Source: Lateolabrax maculatus
Lineage: Eukaryota > Chordata > Actinopteri > Acropomatiformes > Lateolabracidae
Assembly: GCA_031216445.1 (NCBI GenBank)
Contig: CM062212.1
Coordinates: 2,295,001-2,359,000, forward strand
Direction: 5' to 3'
Length of the DNA stretch: 64,000 nt
Made by a program: the position numbers and the translations under genes. This document shows positions 46,733-59,500 of the stretch, piece by piece. Each line of letters opens with the position of its first letter. Positions within the stretch are counted from its first letter, which is position 1. The notes beneath the pieces were generated by a model that had not been told where the DNA came from, searched no databases, and saw only the letters and a program-made list of their open reading frames with translations.

Positions 46733-47245
46733 TGGTGGAAGAAGTCCTCAGATCTTCTACTAAAATAAAAGTAGTTATACCACAGTGTAAAAATACTTTG
46801 TTACAAGTTCTTACTTAAATAAAAGTATCAGCATCAAAATCTACTTAAAGTACCAAAAGTAAAAGTACTCATTATGCAGAATGTCCCACTTCAGAATCAT
46901 ATATATTACATTAATTATTATAATCATTGATTAATTAATGTGTTCATCACTTGACTGTTGCAGCTGGTAAAGTTGGGGCTCATTTTAAGGACTTTACTGC
47001 TGGTAGTTGTGAATTTCTCACGGTATCTGTAATATTACATCATAATTTGTTTGTTGATTACATTTTGTATTATTAATCTGAATATGCAAAGCAACTAAAG
47101 TTATTATATAAATGTAGTAGAGTAAAAAGTACAATATTTGCCTCTGATATGTTGTGGAGTAGAAGCAGAAAGTGACAGAAAATAGAAATACTCAATTAAA
47201 GTTCCTCAAAATTGTACTTAAAGTACAGTACTTCAGTAAATGTAC
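46733..47245. mobile_element. AAGTA-type non-autonomous element, nearly full-length copy
   Basis: Begins GTGGAAGAAGTCCTCAGATC and ends near ACTTAAAGTACAGTACTTCA GTAAATGTACATG. Inner words are CAAAAGTAAAAGTACTCATT ATGCAGAATG. No coding capacity. The family also occurs at 20220, 42120 and 46160. Confidence 0.7.
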
Positions 47246-47259
47246 ATGCAACATGTAAA

Positions 47260-49320
47260 TGAACATCAATAGATTATGTTCTCTGACTTAATTATAGTGT
47301 AGTGTTTTATTATACTGCAAAATAACTAACATGTGGTGTCCTGAAATGTAACATAACCAGATAATAAAATAGTGATTTGCAGCTAATTTAACTATTTATG
47401 GTACTTTATTGATATAAATGTAGTTTTGAAAGCAAGTTGATGTGTCCTTAACATTTTCATTATATTAAAAGAAAGAAAACAGTCAAACATTTATTTGTTT
47501 GCTCATCCATCTGTGGGCCTGCTTTTACTGATTTGTGTCAAACGAGGGCGGCGTTTCTCTACAAATCAACTGTGGTGGGAAACAGTTTCAGGATTTCTTC
47601 ATATCAGGAAATCATTTATTTTGCTTTTCACTGGAGTGTGACTGTAAAGGACTCGGTAATGATTATGTTTGAAATGTTTGTGGCTGGATTACAACCTGTA
47701 AGTTAGTATAGAGCTGAAGGTAACATTTCCACGGAGGTTTCTGGTCATTTGATGGAAAGATATTAATAAAAATAATAAGACCAAAACTTTCACTTTGTAC
47801 AAAACATTGAATTAAATTTCCTCTTTTTTAATCATTCACACACACCTCCACCTGCACCTGCACCTCCACCTCCACCTCCACCTGCACCTGCACCTCCACC
47901 TGCACCTGCACCTGCACCTGCACCTCCACCTCCACCTGCACCTCCACCTCCACCTGCACCTGCACCTCCACCTGCACCTGCACCTCCACCTGTACCTGCA
48001 CCTCCAGGTAAACTAAAGATCTAAATGAAACTTCCTCTGGACCCTTTATAAAGAGCAGGAAGCCCCGCCCACTTCAACTCATTAAAATGCTGCGTTCAGG
48101 AGCTGTCAGACAAATCAGATGCTTACAAATGCTGCTAATGTGAACATGTGTGATGTGTGATGCTATGATTTTATATTTTAACACTTGTAAGTATTTTATG
48201 CAATAACTATTGATCTGGAAAACATGAACTAAAAATATGATAATGTTGGAAGCAGTAATTAGTGAAATTATTTGTAAACTCATATTTTCCAACTTTTGCA
48301 TGACAAGACACATCGAAGAGTCTCATGAGAATTTAGGAAATAAGATTTTTTTTCCAGTTTTACTTTAGTGTTTGGAAGTTAAAGTAAATTATGTTAGTCA
48401 AGGTTTTATGAAAGAGTTTGATTGTGGTTTTGTTCACTGCGACCTCGTGACATTTCCTCTAGATCCAGTTTTTATTGTGCTCAATGTTGTCCAACACATC
48501 CAGATTTAGGAGTACAATGAATAATGCAATCTCTGTTCTGTGCTTTCACTCCCATGATGTTCTTCTTCTCAGTCCACACAGTTCAGAGTTGTGATGTGAT
48601 CTTCCCATGGAAAACATCTGCAGACCCTAACAAAGCTAAACAAGCCAACACCCAGCACACAGGTCAGAGAGGCTGAAAGAGGCATTTTTAATGTGATAAT
48701 CTCTCATGTGAAGGCTTTGTTTCACACGGCGGTCGAGAGGAGGCCAAGTGAAACAAATTAACAAATTAAATCAAAGGACGTGAGTTTAAGTGATGATAAA
48801 TGGCAGGCAGGGAGAGCATATTTATGTAAAATAAGATATTTTTCTTTTAATTAAAAGCCTTCATTTTAGCATTTATTCTTGTATGTATAGATTTAAGTTT
48901 TCTTGTTACAAATGACTATATTTAGAATAAATTATGGTTTATTTGTAATATTTACATGAGTTTATTTGGCTGATGACAGGAATCCTGATGTAATTACATG
49001 ATTTACAATGTTTAAAAAATATTTTTTTTGGTGCAGTTTAATTTCATAGTCATAACATGAAATGGTGTAAGAAGAAAGCTTAAGCTTATTGTGAGGTTTT
49101 AAAGTTGGATTATACATTTTTCTCTCGTGCATCTTTATTTCTAGTTGTTGTTGTTTGTTTGTTTTTGTCTTTGCAAGGCAATGGTGACATGTACTGTATA
49201 GTTAGTGTAAAATGCTGTTTGTATGTGCACGAACCCTTGTCTGTGGTACCGTGTGTTCAACGATTTTTATGTGACAAACCCAGAAGTTGATAAAAAAAGA
49301 AATAAATAAATAAAAACATT
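47260..49320. other. prkd3-cnksr intergenic region
   Basis: Between the two divergent promoters. No coding exon recognised. Contains the CACCTG/CACCTC array at 47843-48006 and otherwise AT-rich sequence. Confidence 0.6.
47843..48006 (+). repeat. hexanucleotide array of CACCTG and CACCTC units
   Basis: About 27 hexamers in irregular order, with one TGTACC variant near 47992. CACCTG is the E2-box core bound by ZEB and Snail factors. Confidence 0.95.
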
Positions 49321-49329
49321 CAGTTGCAG

Positions 49330-49650
49330 TGTCGCTTTTAAACCTCACGCAGCGCTAATGTCCCGTTGTTCCCACGGCACCTGAAGGCAGCATCGACACA
49401 CTCCCATGTGATTGGAGGAGGCGGGAGCTGGTGGGCGGGGCCGACGCCCCCCTGTAACCGGACACCGGCCCCCACGCGCCGCTGGGCTCGTGCGCGTGGC
49501 GGTAAACCGTCAGTCGGCGGGTCGGTCGGTCGGTGAGCGGCGGGCCGTCGGTTCCCTGTCTGTGTCCGTCTCTGTCCCGGGAACATGTCCGGCTAACGGC
49601 TTCGCTTCGTCCGGTAGTCGAGGAGACGCGACGGGCCCAGCGAGCGGCGG
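49330..49650 (+). promoter_or_regulatory. CpG-rich promoter and 5' UTR of the cnksr gene
   Basis: GC- and CpG-dense block directly upstream of the ATG at 49656, including GGCGGGGCC at about 49434 (GC box) and a CGGTCGGTCGG run near 49520. Transcription start not determined. Confidence 0.65.
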
Positions 49651-49655
49651 TTTAA

Positions 49656-49707
49656 ATGGAGTCTGTGAGTAAATGGAGCCCGAGACAAGTGGCGGACTGG
49701 ATGAGAG
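49656..49707 (+). CDS. cnksr-family coding exon 1
   Basis: ATG in GTTTAAATGG context; 17 codons plus one base; donor AGAG|GTGAGG. Encodes MESVSKWSPRQVADWMR, the first SAM helix. Human CNKSR2 and CNKSR3 begin with the closely similar MEPVSKWSP and MEPVTKWSP. Confidence 0.9.
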
Positions 49708-52295
49708 GTGAGGCTGCCAAATACTGAGCCCGGCAAAAACCAACGGATCACTGTTTGGCCGAGCTAACGGTCCCGTGTCTCAGGATCATTATTTATTAAA
49801 AAACTCATAATTCAGCAACTTCATCCAGAAAATCTCACGTAGGATCGAACCTGTTTGATGTAGGAGTTTACGTGCTGTTTTGTTGTTGTTGGCTTTATTT
49901 TTATAGCACATTTAAAGCATTAAAAACAGTAAAATCGATTAAAAATGGGATAAAATTAACACAGTAGACTAGAAATACAGTGGAAGTGCAGTGATATGTT
50001 TGTAACACTTTTAGGCTCAAATTAAAACACCAATCAGTCATTTAGACCTTAGAAATATATTATGTTTGTCACATATTTATGGTAAAGTTGTGATTTTAGT
50101 GGTCCTTGGGGAAATCTAAGGTTTTCATTATTACTGCAGTGATCACACAGTTAAAAAGTTGTACTTAAATTGTCAAATAAAACTTTTAACTGTTTCTCAC
50201 TTGATTGTAATTGAAAGTACAGACTTGTTGCTGCCATTTTGAGCTCTAGCAGGTTGTGTTTGGGATGTTGGTGGATGTGAAGTATTAGTTTTACATGTGG
50301 ATGTTGGATTGAGCCTGTATGTTGGCTTTAGGCCTGTTCGTCCCTTTGAAATCTCTGATTGAAGCGCCTGAGTTTTTTTATTTTTTGTCTTACTTTTGAG
50401 AAATATCCTTACATTTTTACATGTAACAAACAAATGTCGGCGCGAGAACTTAAATCAGGAACAATCAAAGAAACAAACCGCTCTGGGTACTGGACAGTTT
50501 TACATCTCTGTATGTCTGTGTTGGCTCAGTAACAGGCTGCAGGTCTTTACCTTGTTTACCTTTTTCTTTTACTGACTGATATTTGTTTGTTGAGTAGCAG
50601 CTGGATGGGATTTACACACACACACACATTCATATTCATCACCGTGTGTTGTTGAGTAATAAACAGGTCCGACCAGTTCACAGATCAGCCATAAAGTGAC
50701 AGTCAGGCTCATTATTCTGGTTTGAGAAAGACCTGTTTTTATTTCCTGGAGTTTGGACAAGCAGCAGCAGGAGCAGAATCACGTCTGCTGCTGTGTTTGT
50801 GTCTCTCATGTTGTTGTTTTTTCTTCACATCTTAACATTTTAAGATTTTTGAATCCTTGATCGCTCAGAGATTAATAAATGTTAAACCTTGAAAAGAAAA
50901 CGGCTTCCTGGACTGAAAAAGCTGGAGCAAAATAACAGAAATGTCCTGGAAATCGATCAGCTGACTGGAATCCTTTAGCAGTCGGGTTGTTAAGGTGTTG
51001 CTGTGTAAACTGTGTGTGGAGGTTAAAAATATATTTTGAACACCCTGCTGTGTATTTATTTTAATTTAAAAGGAAATGATGGTTAAACACACAGCAGATA
51101 ACAGTGAATATGGTCTGTCTTTGCAAGTGTTCTGGGAAATATCTCTTGGAAAAGGAATTATTTAAATATTAGGGAACCTGTTACTATTTCTTGATACCAA
51201 CACAGATGGCGGCCAGAAATGCTTGCAGCTTGCTTGTCTTTCTGACTCCCAGTTTAGCTTTTAAACTGGTTGTGCAGAAAGATATGTTTATACTAAAGCT
51301 CTTATGTTTCTTTGTAGACCGAATGGCACAGTTAACACATACCAACACACATGTCATTTAGCAGCAGAGACAATGCATTGCTGAGTGTTGCCGGCGCTCA
51401 ATAAAGACCCGGACAATCCCAGCTCTCGACCACGGTCGGCCTCCCGCCGTGTGCGGGGTCAGAAGGTCGCCGCGGCACCGTTTAACCACATCTGACTATC
51501 AGACTTTTGTTCTGCGTGAAAAGAGTGAAACACACAGGGGTCAGTCACATGACCTTGACGGCTCAATTAAAACAGATTAAGACACACACACACATAAAAA
51601 GATCTCTGATCGGAGAATAATTTAACACGATGGAGCAATAAATTAACTTTCTCACTTCCTGCAGTTTTATTTTGAAAAAAGGTTCAGTAATTTTCTAAAA
51701 CAGCTGTTTTTCTCAAACATTTGTAGTGAGTATATGTGGCAGCAGGACGGTGTACATGGCACCGATGTGTTTTTAATAGTTTGGAGCTCTGTGGGGACAT
51801 TGAAATAGTTTGTTTTGTCCGACCAGTTGCCCAATTTTTTGTTTAATATCATAAAAAACCAAGAAACTAGTAATTGTTCACATTTGCTTAAAAATGACAT
51901 AAACAATTAATGGATTATCAAAATGCAGATTGATTGACTAATCGATTAATTAATCGTTTCAGCTCTACACGTTAGAAGGATCCATTCATTGTTGGTTTTG
52001 GTCCTTTTATATTACAGAATATCATCAGACTTCATCTTTTAAACAGCCTAATTTCCCAACACAGTCTGGACTCTAACAGTTACATTTATTTTAGATTCTG
52101 CTCTGTTGAAAAAGTGTTAGTTTGCAGTTGTGGTAATGGTTCATTAAGTGAAAGTGGAAGCTGATCTTTAGTTTCTTTTGATAAAATAACTTTATATGAG
52201 CAGATATTTGTGGAAATGTTCTTGCAGACTGTAACTACAGAGCAGATAGCTGCCTCCAGCTATAGGCATTCAGGTTGAGAGTGTGTGTGAGTGTG

Positions 52296-52337
<42 letters not shown>

Positions 52338-55300
52338 TGTGTGTGAGAGTGCGTTAAAATCCTTCTGTTTGATCTGGATCTGGTTCCCACTGGGCCGGCT
52401 GTCGCTGAGCCGCTCTATCAGACCACAAACACCAGAAACACTTCATCCAGGCTGGAGGCAAAACAAGACTCCTGGAATAATCCTGGAATTCTTCTTTGGG
52501 TGGAAGTCGGGGGAATATGGCTCAACTTCATGAGGAAATTGAAGAAGAAAAAGAAGTTTGACAACAAAACGTGTGAAGGACATAACGTTTCTGTCATCAC
52601 TGATAATCAATCATTTGTATCCACAATTAATCATCAAGAACATCCCTAGTTATGGAAAGTCATGGAGCAGATTTCTAAGAACTGCTTTCAGGATGTCTGT
52701 ATGTCCTGGAAAAGTCTTAAAAATGCCGTTTTGTCTTGTGATGTTCATCTAAAGATCAAACCAGTGCTGTTCTTTAATTTTTCAGTCGTGATTTTCTATT
52801 CAAATCGGCATTACAGTGTCTTAAATCTTAAATTAATCTTGTAATCTTGCAGGGACTCTGATATTTACTGTAACAATGTATAAATAAGGCCAGGTAATGT
52901 CGTCTTAAGCAGTAGCAGCTGTACAAAAACGTTGCCAAAATAAATACCATCTAAATATAGTTTTAGTCCAAACCCCAAACAGTTTGATACCATCTGAACC
53001 AAGACAAACGGTCCACAGTGCTGTTCTCGGATCAGTGAGAGGCTGAGCCCCGAGGCGGGTTGTACTCGCCCGTGTTACACACTGATCAGACAGCTGTAGC
53101 TCAGACAGGTAAACACACACACATCTCAGGGATCGAGCGTGTTCAGACAAATCCACATACCTCTGCGTTCGTCTGGCCGTCACACGTCGCAGCGTAAATG
53201 ACAACAGGTTGATTAGAAGGTGGGGAGGCCGAGTAAATGAGGTGCTGCAGCCCGTCCTGTTCGTGAAGGGGGTGTGTAGACATAAAGCCAATAAACCAGA
53301 CGATGGATTGGAGTATCTGACCTGTGTACTGCAGCAACACTGAGCAGGAGTGTCTTCACGTTATTGAGTTTAGTGGATTAGAAGTTGAGTGGATGGACAG
53401 ACGATTGGTTCATGACACTGATTTTAAAATTCCCCCTCGATAAACACCACAAACAAACCTCTTTTCTTTTTTTTTTCTGGATTTCCACCAAATTTTCTAT
53501 GAAACAACTGAAAACACAACCCGTCTTTGTCAAAGGTGAAAACACTTCTTATGATTTTCCTTCGCCTGATCAGATGCGCCCCTCTATGGTCACTCAAAAC
53601 CTCTTCACCTTCATGAAGAGCCGAAAGTTTGGAAGTACAGAGTTTGAAAAATCCGATTGTTATCGTGCATTTTGACCCTTCGACCGCCCAGTTCCTCCCT
53701 CCCGATGTCGCTTTTCCCAAATAAACTTGTTTTATCTCTCAGCGAACAGCGGAGAGCAGCCAAAACTCTGCATCATTGTGCTTTCAGTTTGAAGAATTTT
53801 ATCGAACAAAGACCTTCCTGCTGGCTCTTGTTTTATTTCTAAGATGAAGGAAGGAAGGTCACGGGTCTGAGGCAGGGAAACATATTTTAATTATTAAACA
53901 ATGTGCATTCATTTGGCTGTAGCCCACACAGCTGTAAATATCTGTTATTTATAATCTTATCGCTGAACCTTCCCATTGTTAACTGTAAAACCAATCAGTG
54001 TACAGTCTCAGGACAGTTTCACCACAAATACCTTGATGTTAAAATTATTATTCCAACTATTTTATGTGCATTTTCAATTTTTCTCATAAATGAAACTGAG
54101 TGGAAACTCATTTAAAAAAATAAGTTTTTACGCTTGGCTGAGGTGGAAAGGTTGGTGTGTCGATTTAAAAACTAGTGCCATGGGAACAGACTTTGTGAAT
54201 AAATCATTATGTACATGAAGCATGCGACTTATTTGTCACTCTAGTTACCACTGAAGCAGACGAGAACATCACACTGTGGAGGGATGAGGAGACTGTAACG
54301 TTTTCCACCCAGTTCATCTTTTCAGGTTTAACTCGCGCTCTTTTAATTGAATCATCTCGTTGCGCTCTCTTCTTCTGCAATGGTTTAACAGCACCCGACC
54401 ACAGAATTATTTTTCCTATGCGCCTGAATACGAGGTGTGCATCAGGCAGCACTTAACTCATTCATTCATGAAATGTTTATTCTCCAAAACGTGAAAAATA
54501 ATGAGAGTCCAAAGTGAAATCTGACAAGCTGTCAAAAGGCCCCAAATATAAAAAAAAAACATTGAAGTTTTGATAAGAAAAGCATCAAATCCCCAAATTT
54601 TAAAGCTGCCTGTACAGACTGTAAATGGTATTAAAATATATTCCAGATGTATTTACTGAAAACATGCAGCACTCTCTGACCATCATGAGCTGCCTGTAAC
54701 TTCCTCTACCTATAGTGCCTTTTGTTTTGAGGACGCTGGCGTCCAGTTGTATCCACCTGTCGCCAGCAGGACTCCCATGATGGTAGACAGGTGTGCTGTT
54801 TTAACTCATCCGTTGGAAGGAGTCCAAATCAGCAACGGTTCATCCTGTAAGACGAGATAACAGCAACTCTTTGGCTTTGCCCTGATAAGGAGGATGTGGG
54901 CGGCACGTGACGGCGTTCCCATCGGAACCGGAGGATGAAGGCTGGTTGTTTGTTCATTGGGTGGAGAACCCCAGTCACCTGAAAACGTCGTCACCGGAGG
55001 CGTTCGGGTTCCTTTAGTGTAAAACAAAACAGACACTAACTGTAGTAGATTATCAATCAGCAGCCAGATTTCAGTATAAGACGTTTATTTTCATATTCTA
55101 TGGAGAGGAACAGCAACAGAGATCCGTCTGTGGCCGTCCATCCAAATGTGTCGCAAACTTTTAACCAAATTTCGAGAGAATCTGCTGAAGAAAATGCGAA
55201 CAAATGCTTTTTCCATCCACTACCGTTATGTGACTATTAGTAGTTGGTTCATCGAGATAAACAGTAGGTGGCTCCAGTCAGAAAACCATCCTACCAGTGT

Positions 55301-56498
55301 AGAAGAAGAGGGCGCAACAAGGTGGCGTGATTAAAAGAGCGCCAGTCGAACCTCAAACGGTGAAAAACAACAGAGTGAGGTTCCTGTGGAGTGATGAGGG
55401 ATTATTGAACGACTCAGATTACAGTCTTTGCACCAATTTTAACCACAATTATTTACATGAAACGGACTGATTGTCTTGTGAGATGATTTCGATCAAAGCG
55501 TCCACCAGCTGGCAGACATTTTTCTTTCTTTCTTCGCTGTCGGTCTCCCATCCCGCCGTTTTATCAGAGAGTTCACAGAGGGAGTGTTCTGAATCAGAGG
55601 AAACATCCAGATTGTCTTTGCTGAGTGCCTCTTCCTGCCTCTACCTTTTTTGTCAATAAAAATAAAATATCAATGCCAGAACCCAAAGCGATGTCTTCAC
55701 ATGGCTTATTTTGACAGAAAACATTCAAAAACAAACATAAGATATACACAAAGATATAGCCTGAAACTGAGAAGGGAATTATTGTTCCTGTATAATTTGT
55801 AATGACTAGAGCGCTTGTTAGTAAAAAAACAAACAGAAACACTGTTTCCCATGTTCCCGCTGCAGGGAGTGGGACATGGTGGATTCTGTGGGAACAGAGT
55901 TGTGTAATATCACAATAACTCCTGCAACTCCTTATTAATGGATCCTGGTGAAGCAGATCTGGAAGATTTGTTCAACCTGCGTCAGAACTGAAAGCTCCAC
56001 CAACTTCCAACGTCCTAAAAAGCTAAAAGAGTCAAACCTGCAGGACTGGTCTCCATGATATAACAGCATATATGGATGAAACTGTATGGCAGCAAGTTCA
56101 TTCCCATTTTATTGCTTTTGCTACAAACACGATCGGAGTGAATGTCTTTGACGTTATTGACATATTACCATATTAATACTGTTTATACGTGTAAACAGTG
56201 TGTACATCTAAACTTTTACAGAGCTGATTTTTATTTTTAGATGTAAAAGCATGCAGTGTTTGTATCCATGTTGTGTCACGGGTTGAAGTGGGCTGCTGTG
56301 GGTCTCTGCCGTGGGGCCTCAGCCCGGCTCGGCTCGGCTCGGCTCTGCACAGTCGACTGCCACAATTCCTGTTTGTTTGATTTCATAAGACTGCTGAGCA
56401 CAAATCTGCTCAAGGAAATCCTTTTTCCTCTTGAATAGTGTTTGTTTAACAGAGTGTGTTCCCCCCGCTGCCTCGCACCACAGATGAGATGAATGGCC

Positions 56499-56559
<61 letters not shown>

Positions 56560-59500
56560 TGGCCTACAGTGAAGGGTTTTATAGAGGCCCTGTGAAGCTA
56601 TGAATAGCCTCACTGCTCTTTTGACACATTTTCCTCTCTGCTGTCTCCACCCTCGTCCTGTTGTGATGCAGGTGGGGTAAATGTGCCTTTTTGTTGCCCC
56701 TCCAGCCGGGGCGTGTCGGGTCCGAACTCTGTCTTTGTGCTTCAACAACGCAACACGTGCCATTTTGTTGTATTGAATGGGCAATGCAGAGTTCAACCGG
56801 GACAGTTTCACAATGCAGAAAAATGTTATCGAGCAGTTTGATCTCGTCTGGAGTTTTTTTAAAAATATAAAATGAACAAAAAGAAACCTAATGTCAAACT
56901 GGAGGTGTGCTGTTACTTCACTACTTTCACTGCAGTTTTCACTTCCTTAAAATGAAAAAAGTTCAAAGCAGCTGATGCAATTTGCCCTGATTTTTAACAT
57001 AGAAAGAGAATTTATCCAGAATTCTTTTGACAATTACATTACTGATGTATTTACTATTGCATGACACCATTCTTTGTCGTGTTTTCCACATTTCTGCACA
57101 AATAAATATGACGAACATCTTTCAAATGGTCCCTTTCAGTGAGAAGGGTGAGCGTGTTTTGAGGGGATTGTCAAATCGCTCTGTAAAACGAGGCCGAACA
57201 TCTCGTTTGTTTAGATCTTTTTCAACAAATGATTAACTGGACTGTTTATGAGCAGCTGGAGTTTCACCTGCAGCTCTTTTTGACCGACTTCCTCACTTAT
57301 CATCAGCACGCCTTATAAATACCTTAAGTTACTGTCAGCCCTGGAATGTAGGACACGGCCCATAACTTTAACCGTCAATAAACTCCAGGTTATTGATGAC
57401 GTTTGGAGGTTTTCTGGAACTGATGCATTGGAGAGTTTCCTCTGAAATAAGCTGAAAAAATGAATTGAAGAGGGATTTATTTCAGTTTATCTGGTTGTCT
57501 GGTTTTCTGATAACAGTGCAGTCTGTTGTGCCTGTACAGTATCCCACTCTGTGTACTTTTGTAAGTCGTGATTACACAGTAATCCCCTTCGGTATTGCAG
57601 CACAAGACGCCTCCTGTATCAACCTGTTTGTCTTTATACATAACATGCCTTTGTGACACCTGAGAACATCAATATACACATGAGAAGCATCTGCATTACT
57701 TGTTGTCGGTTACCAGAATTTGATTTCCTTGTGTGGGTACAGATGCTGATCAACAAGTATGTGGATACTACAAAATGTGGACTGGGGCGCTCACACACCT
57801 ACAATATTACCTAAAATAAAATAAAAAACAAATGTAATGTTGACATTATTAAATACAAAATATATTTCTTTTCTATCCAAACGTGCATCTTTTCTATGCA
57901 TTTTCTTGCTCAACATCAAAAGACAAACAAACAGCTGCCATCTTGGATCAATCAGTAAACCAATCATCGTTCCAAACCTAGTTTTTTGCAAATAACATCA
58001 AGACTTTTTGGAAAAGTTTTTTTTCTTTTCCCAGTAGTGGTAAAGCAGTGACTGACAGAGTCTGATGGGTTTCGAGGTGAACTGGCGGTTTTGTTGTAGA
58101 AAGAAGTCAAACTTTCCCACCCGAAGCTGCCGGTCGCTACACAAAGAAGTTTCCCACCAGCAGCTGACTGACAGGCGGGCAGAGAGGCCCCGAGTCGTCC
58201 GCAAATATAAGACTGGACAGAGAAATTAACTTCTGTTACATCTGTGACTAAAGTAAACTGTGGAAACTGGGCTTCTGGACATGCACTGCAAAAATATCCA
58301 CCACTACAGGTTCATTTGAGTCTGAAAATCAGATTTTTCTTCTTATATCTCCTAAAAATAATGGGACATTTTCACTTGTTTGTTATGAAAGAAGTGACCA
58401 CTAATCTGTGATCAGTTATCAGTTACTTTTGTTAGTCTCCAGCGTGCTTTCATGTTGAGTCAAATTTATTCTGTCAACAAACAGGTTGGTTTCAAAGTCC
58501 AGAGGTCCACATTAAAATACTTTTCTCATGTGAACTGTGCTGTGGTACTCCAGAGCTGATTAGATTAAGATTTGTGGTAAAACACAAGGGGGGGTTCTGC
58601 TGCTAAATAGTGTTGTTAACAGATGAACATGAGATGTAGTTTCATGATGATTCAAAGCTCTGGAAGGCTTGGAAATACTCACGGACAAACGTTTGTAGAC
58701 AAGCAGCAGCAACAGGATCTCACGTGTTGTTTGGAAACAACCGGATCAGGCTGTGAATATTTCATCATCCGTCTGAACCTGATCTCAATACACACTGTAA
58801 AAAACAAAAAACAAGCGGTCCTTCAGTACTCTTTTTGTTAGTGTAAATAAATCTGAAAAAATGAAAGAAAATTTGCAAGTAATGGGAGGATTTTAATGGT
58901 TGTAATCTACAAAATGTTAAAGCAAATTATTGAAACTGGTAAAAATATCTGAATCAAATGAATGGGATCTGAGTAAATACTGCTTGAAAATGCTTCAAAA
59001 AAAATTAAAACATTGAAATAACATTTTAAGGGGAAAGACAAGTTTAAGGTTTATTATTATAGTTTATTTAAACCATTTTAACATCCCATAACTTGTCAGG
59101 AGGAGTATTTTTTGCAGTGTTCATGCAAACGGCCACAGTTTGCTGTGTTTCGTTAATCCTGCAGCTCGAGAAGCGTCTCTGAAGCCAAAAAGACAAACCG
59201 CTCAGCAGCGTTTCAGCGCGTCGAACCTGCTCGTTCCTCGCCGGCTGCCAACCGCTCAAAGCCGCTTCCCAAGAGTTTGGGCTGAGCGCCAAACCCGACT
59301 GCATTGTTCAGTATGTGGAATGAGAAAAATCTCTCAACTGTCACATAAATTAACGACATTTTATTTCTCAGGAGAACGTTGGATCCAGCTCTGGGTGTTG
59401 GCACTGTGCCGGACTCAGGAGGAGTTTTTATTTTATATTTATTTTATTTAACCTCTCTAAGGTTAATCCCGCTGGGATCAAACATCTTATTCCACCGTCT

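Noticed and set aside
47843..48010. Hexamer array as a coding repeat (His-Leu) with a GTAAAC donor at its end
   Set aside because: No start, no flanking exon and no acceptor; the donor-like GGTAAAC after the array looks incidental.
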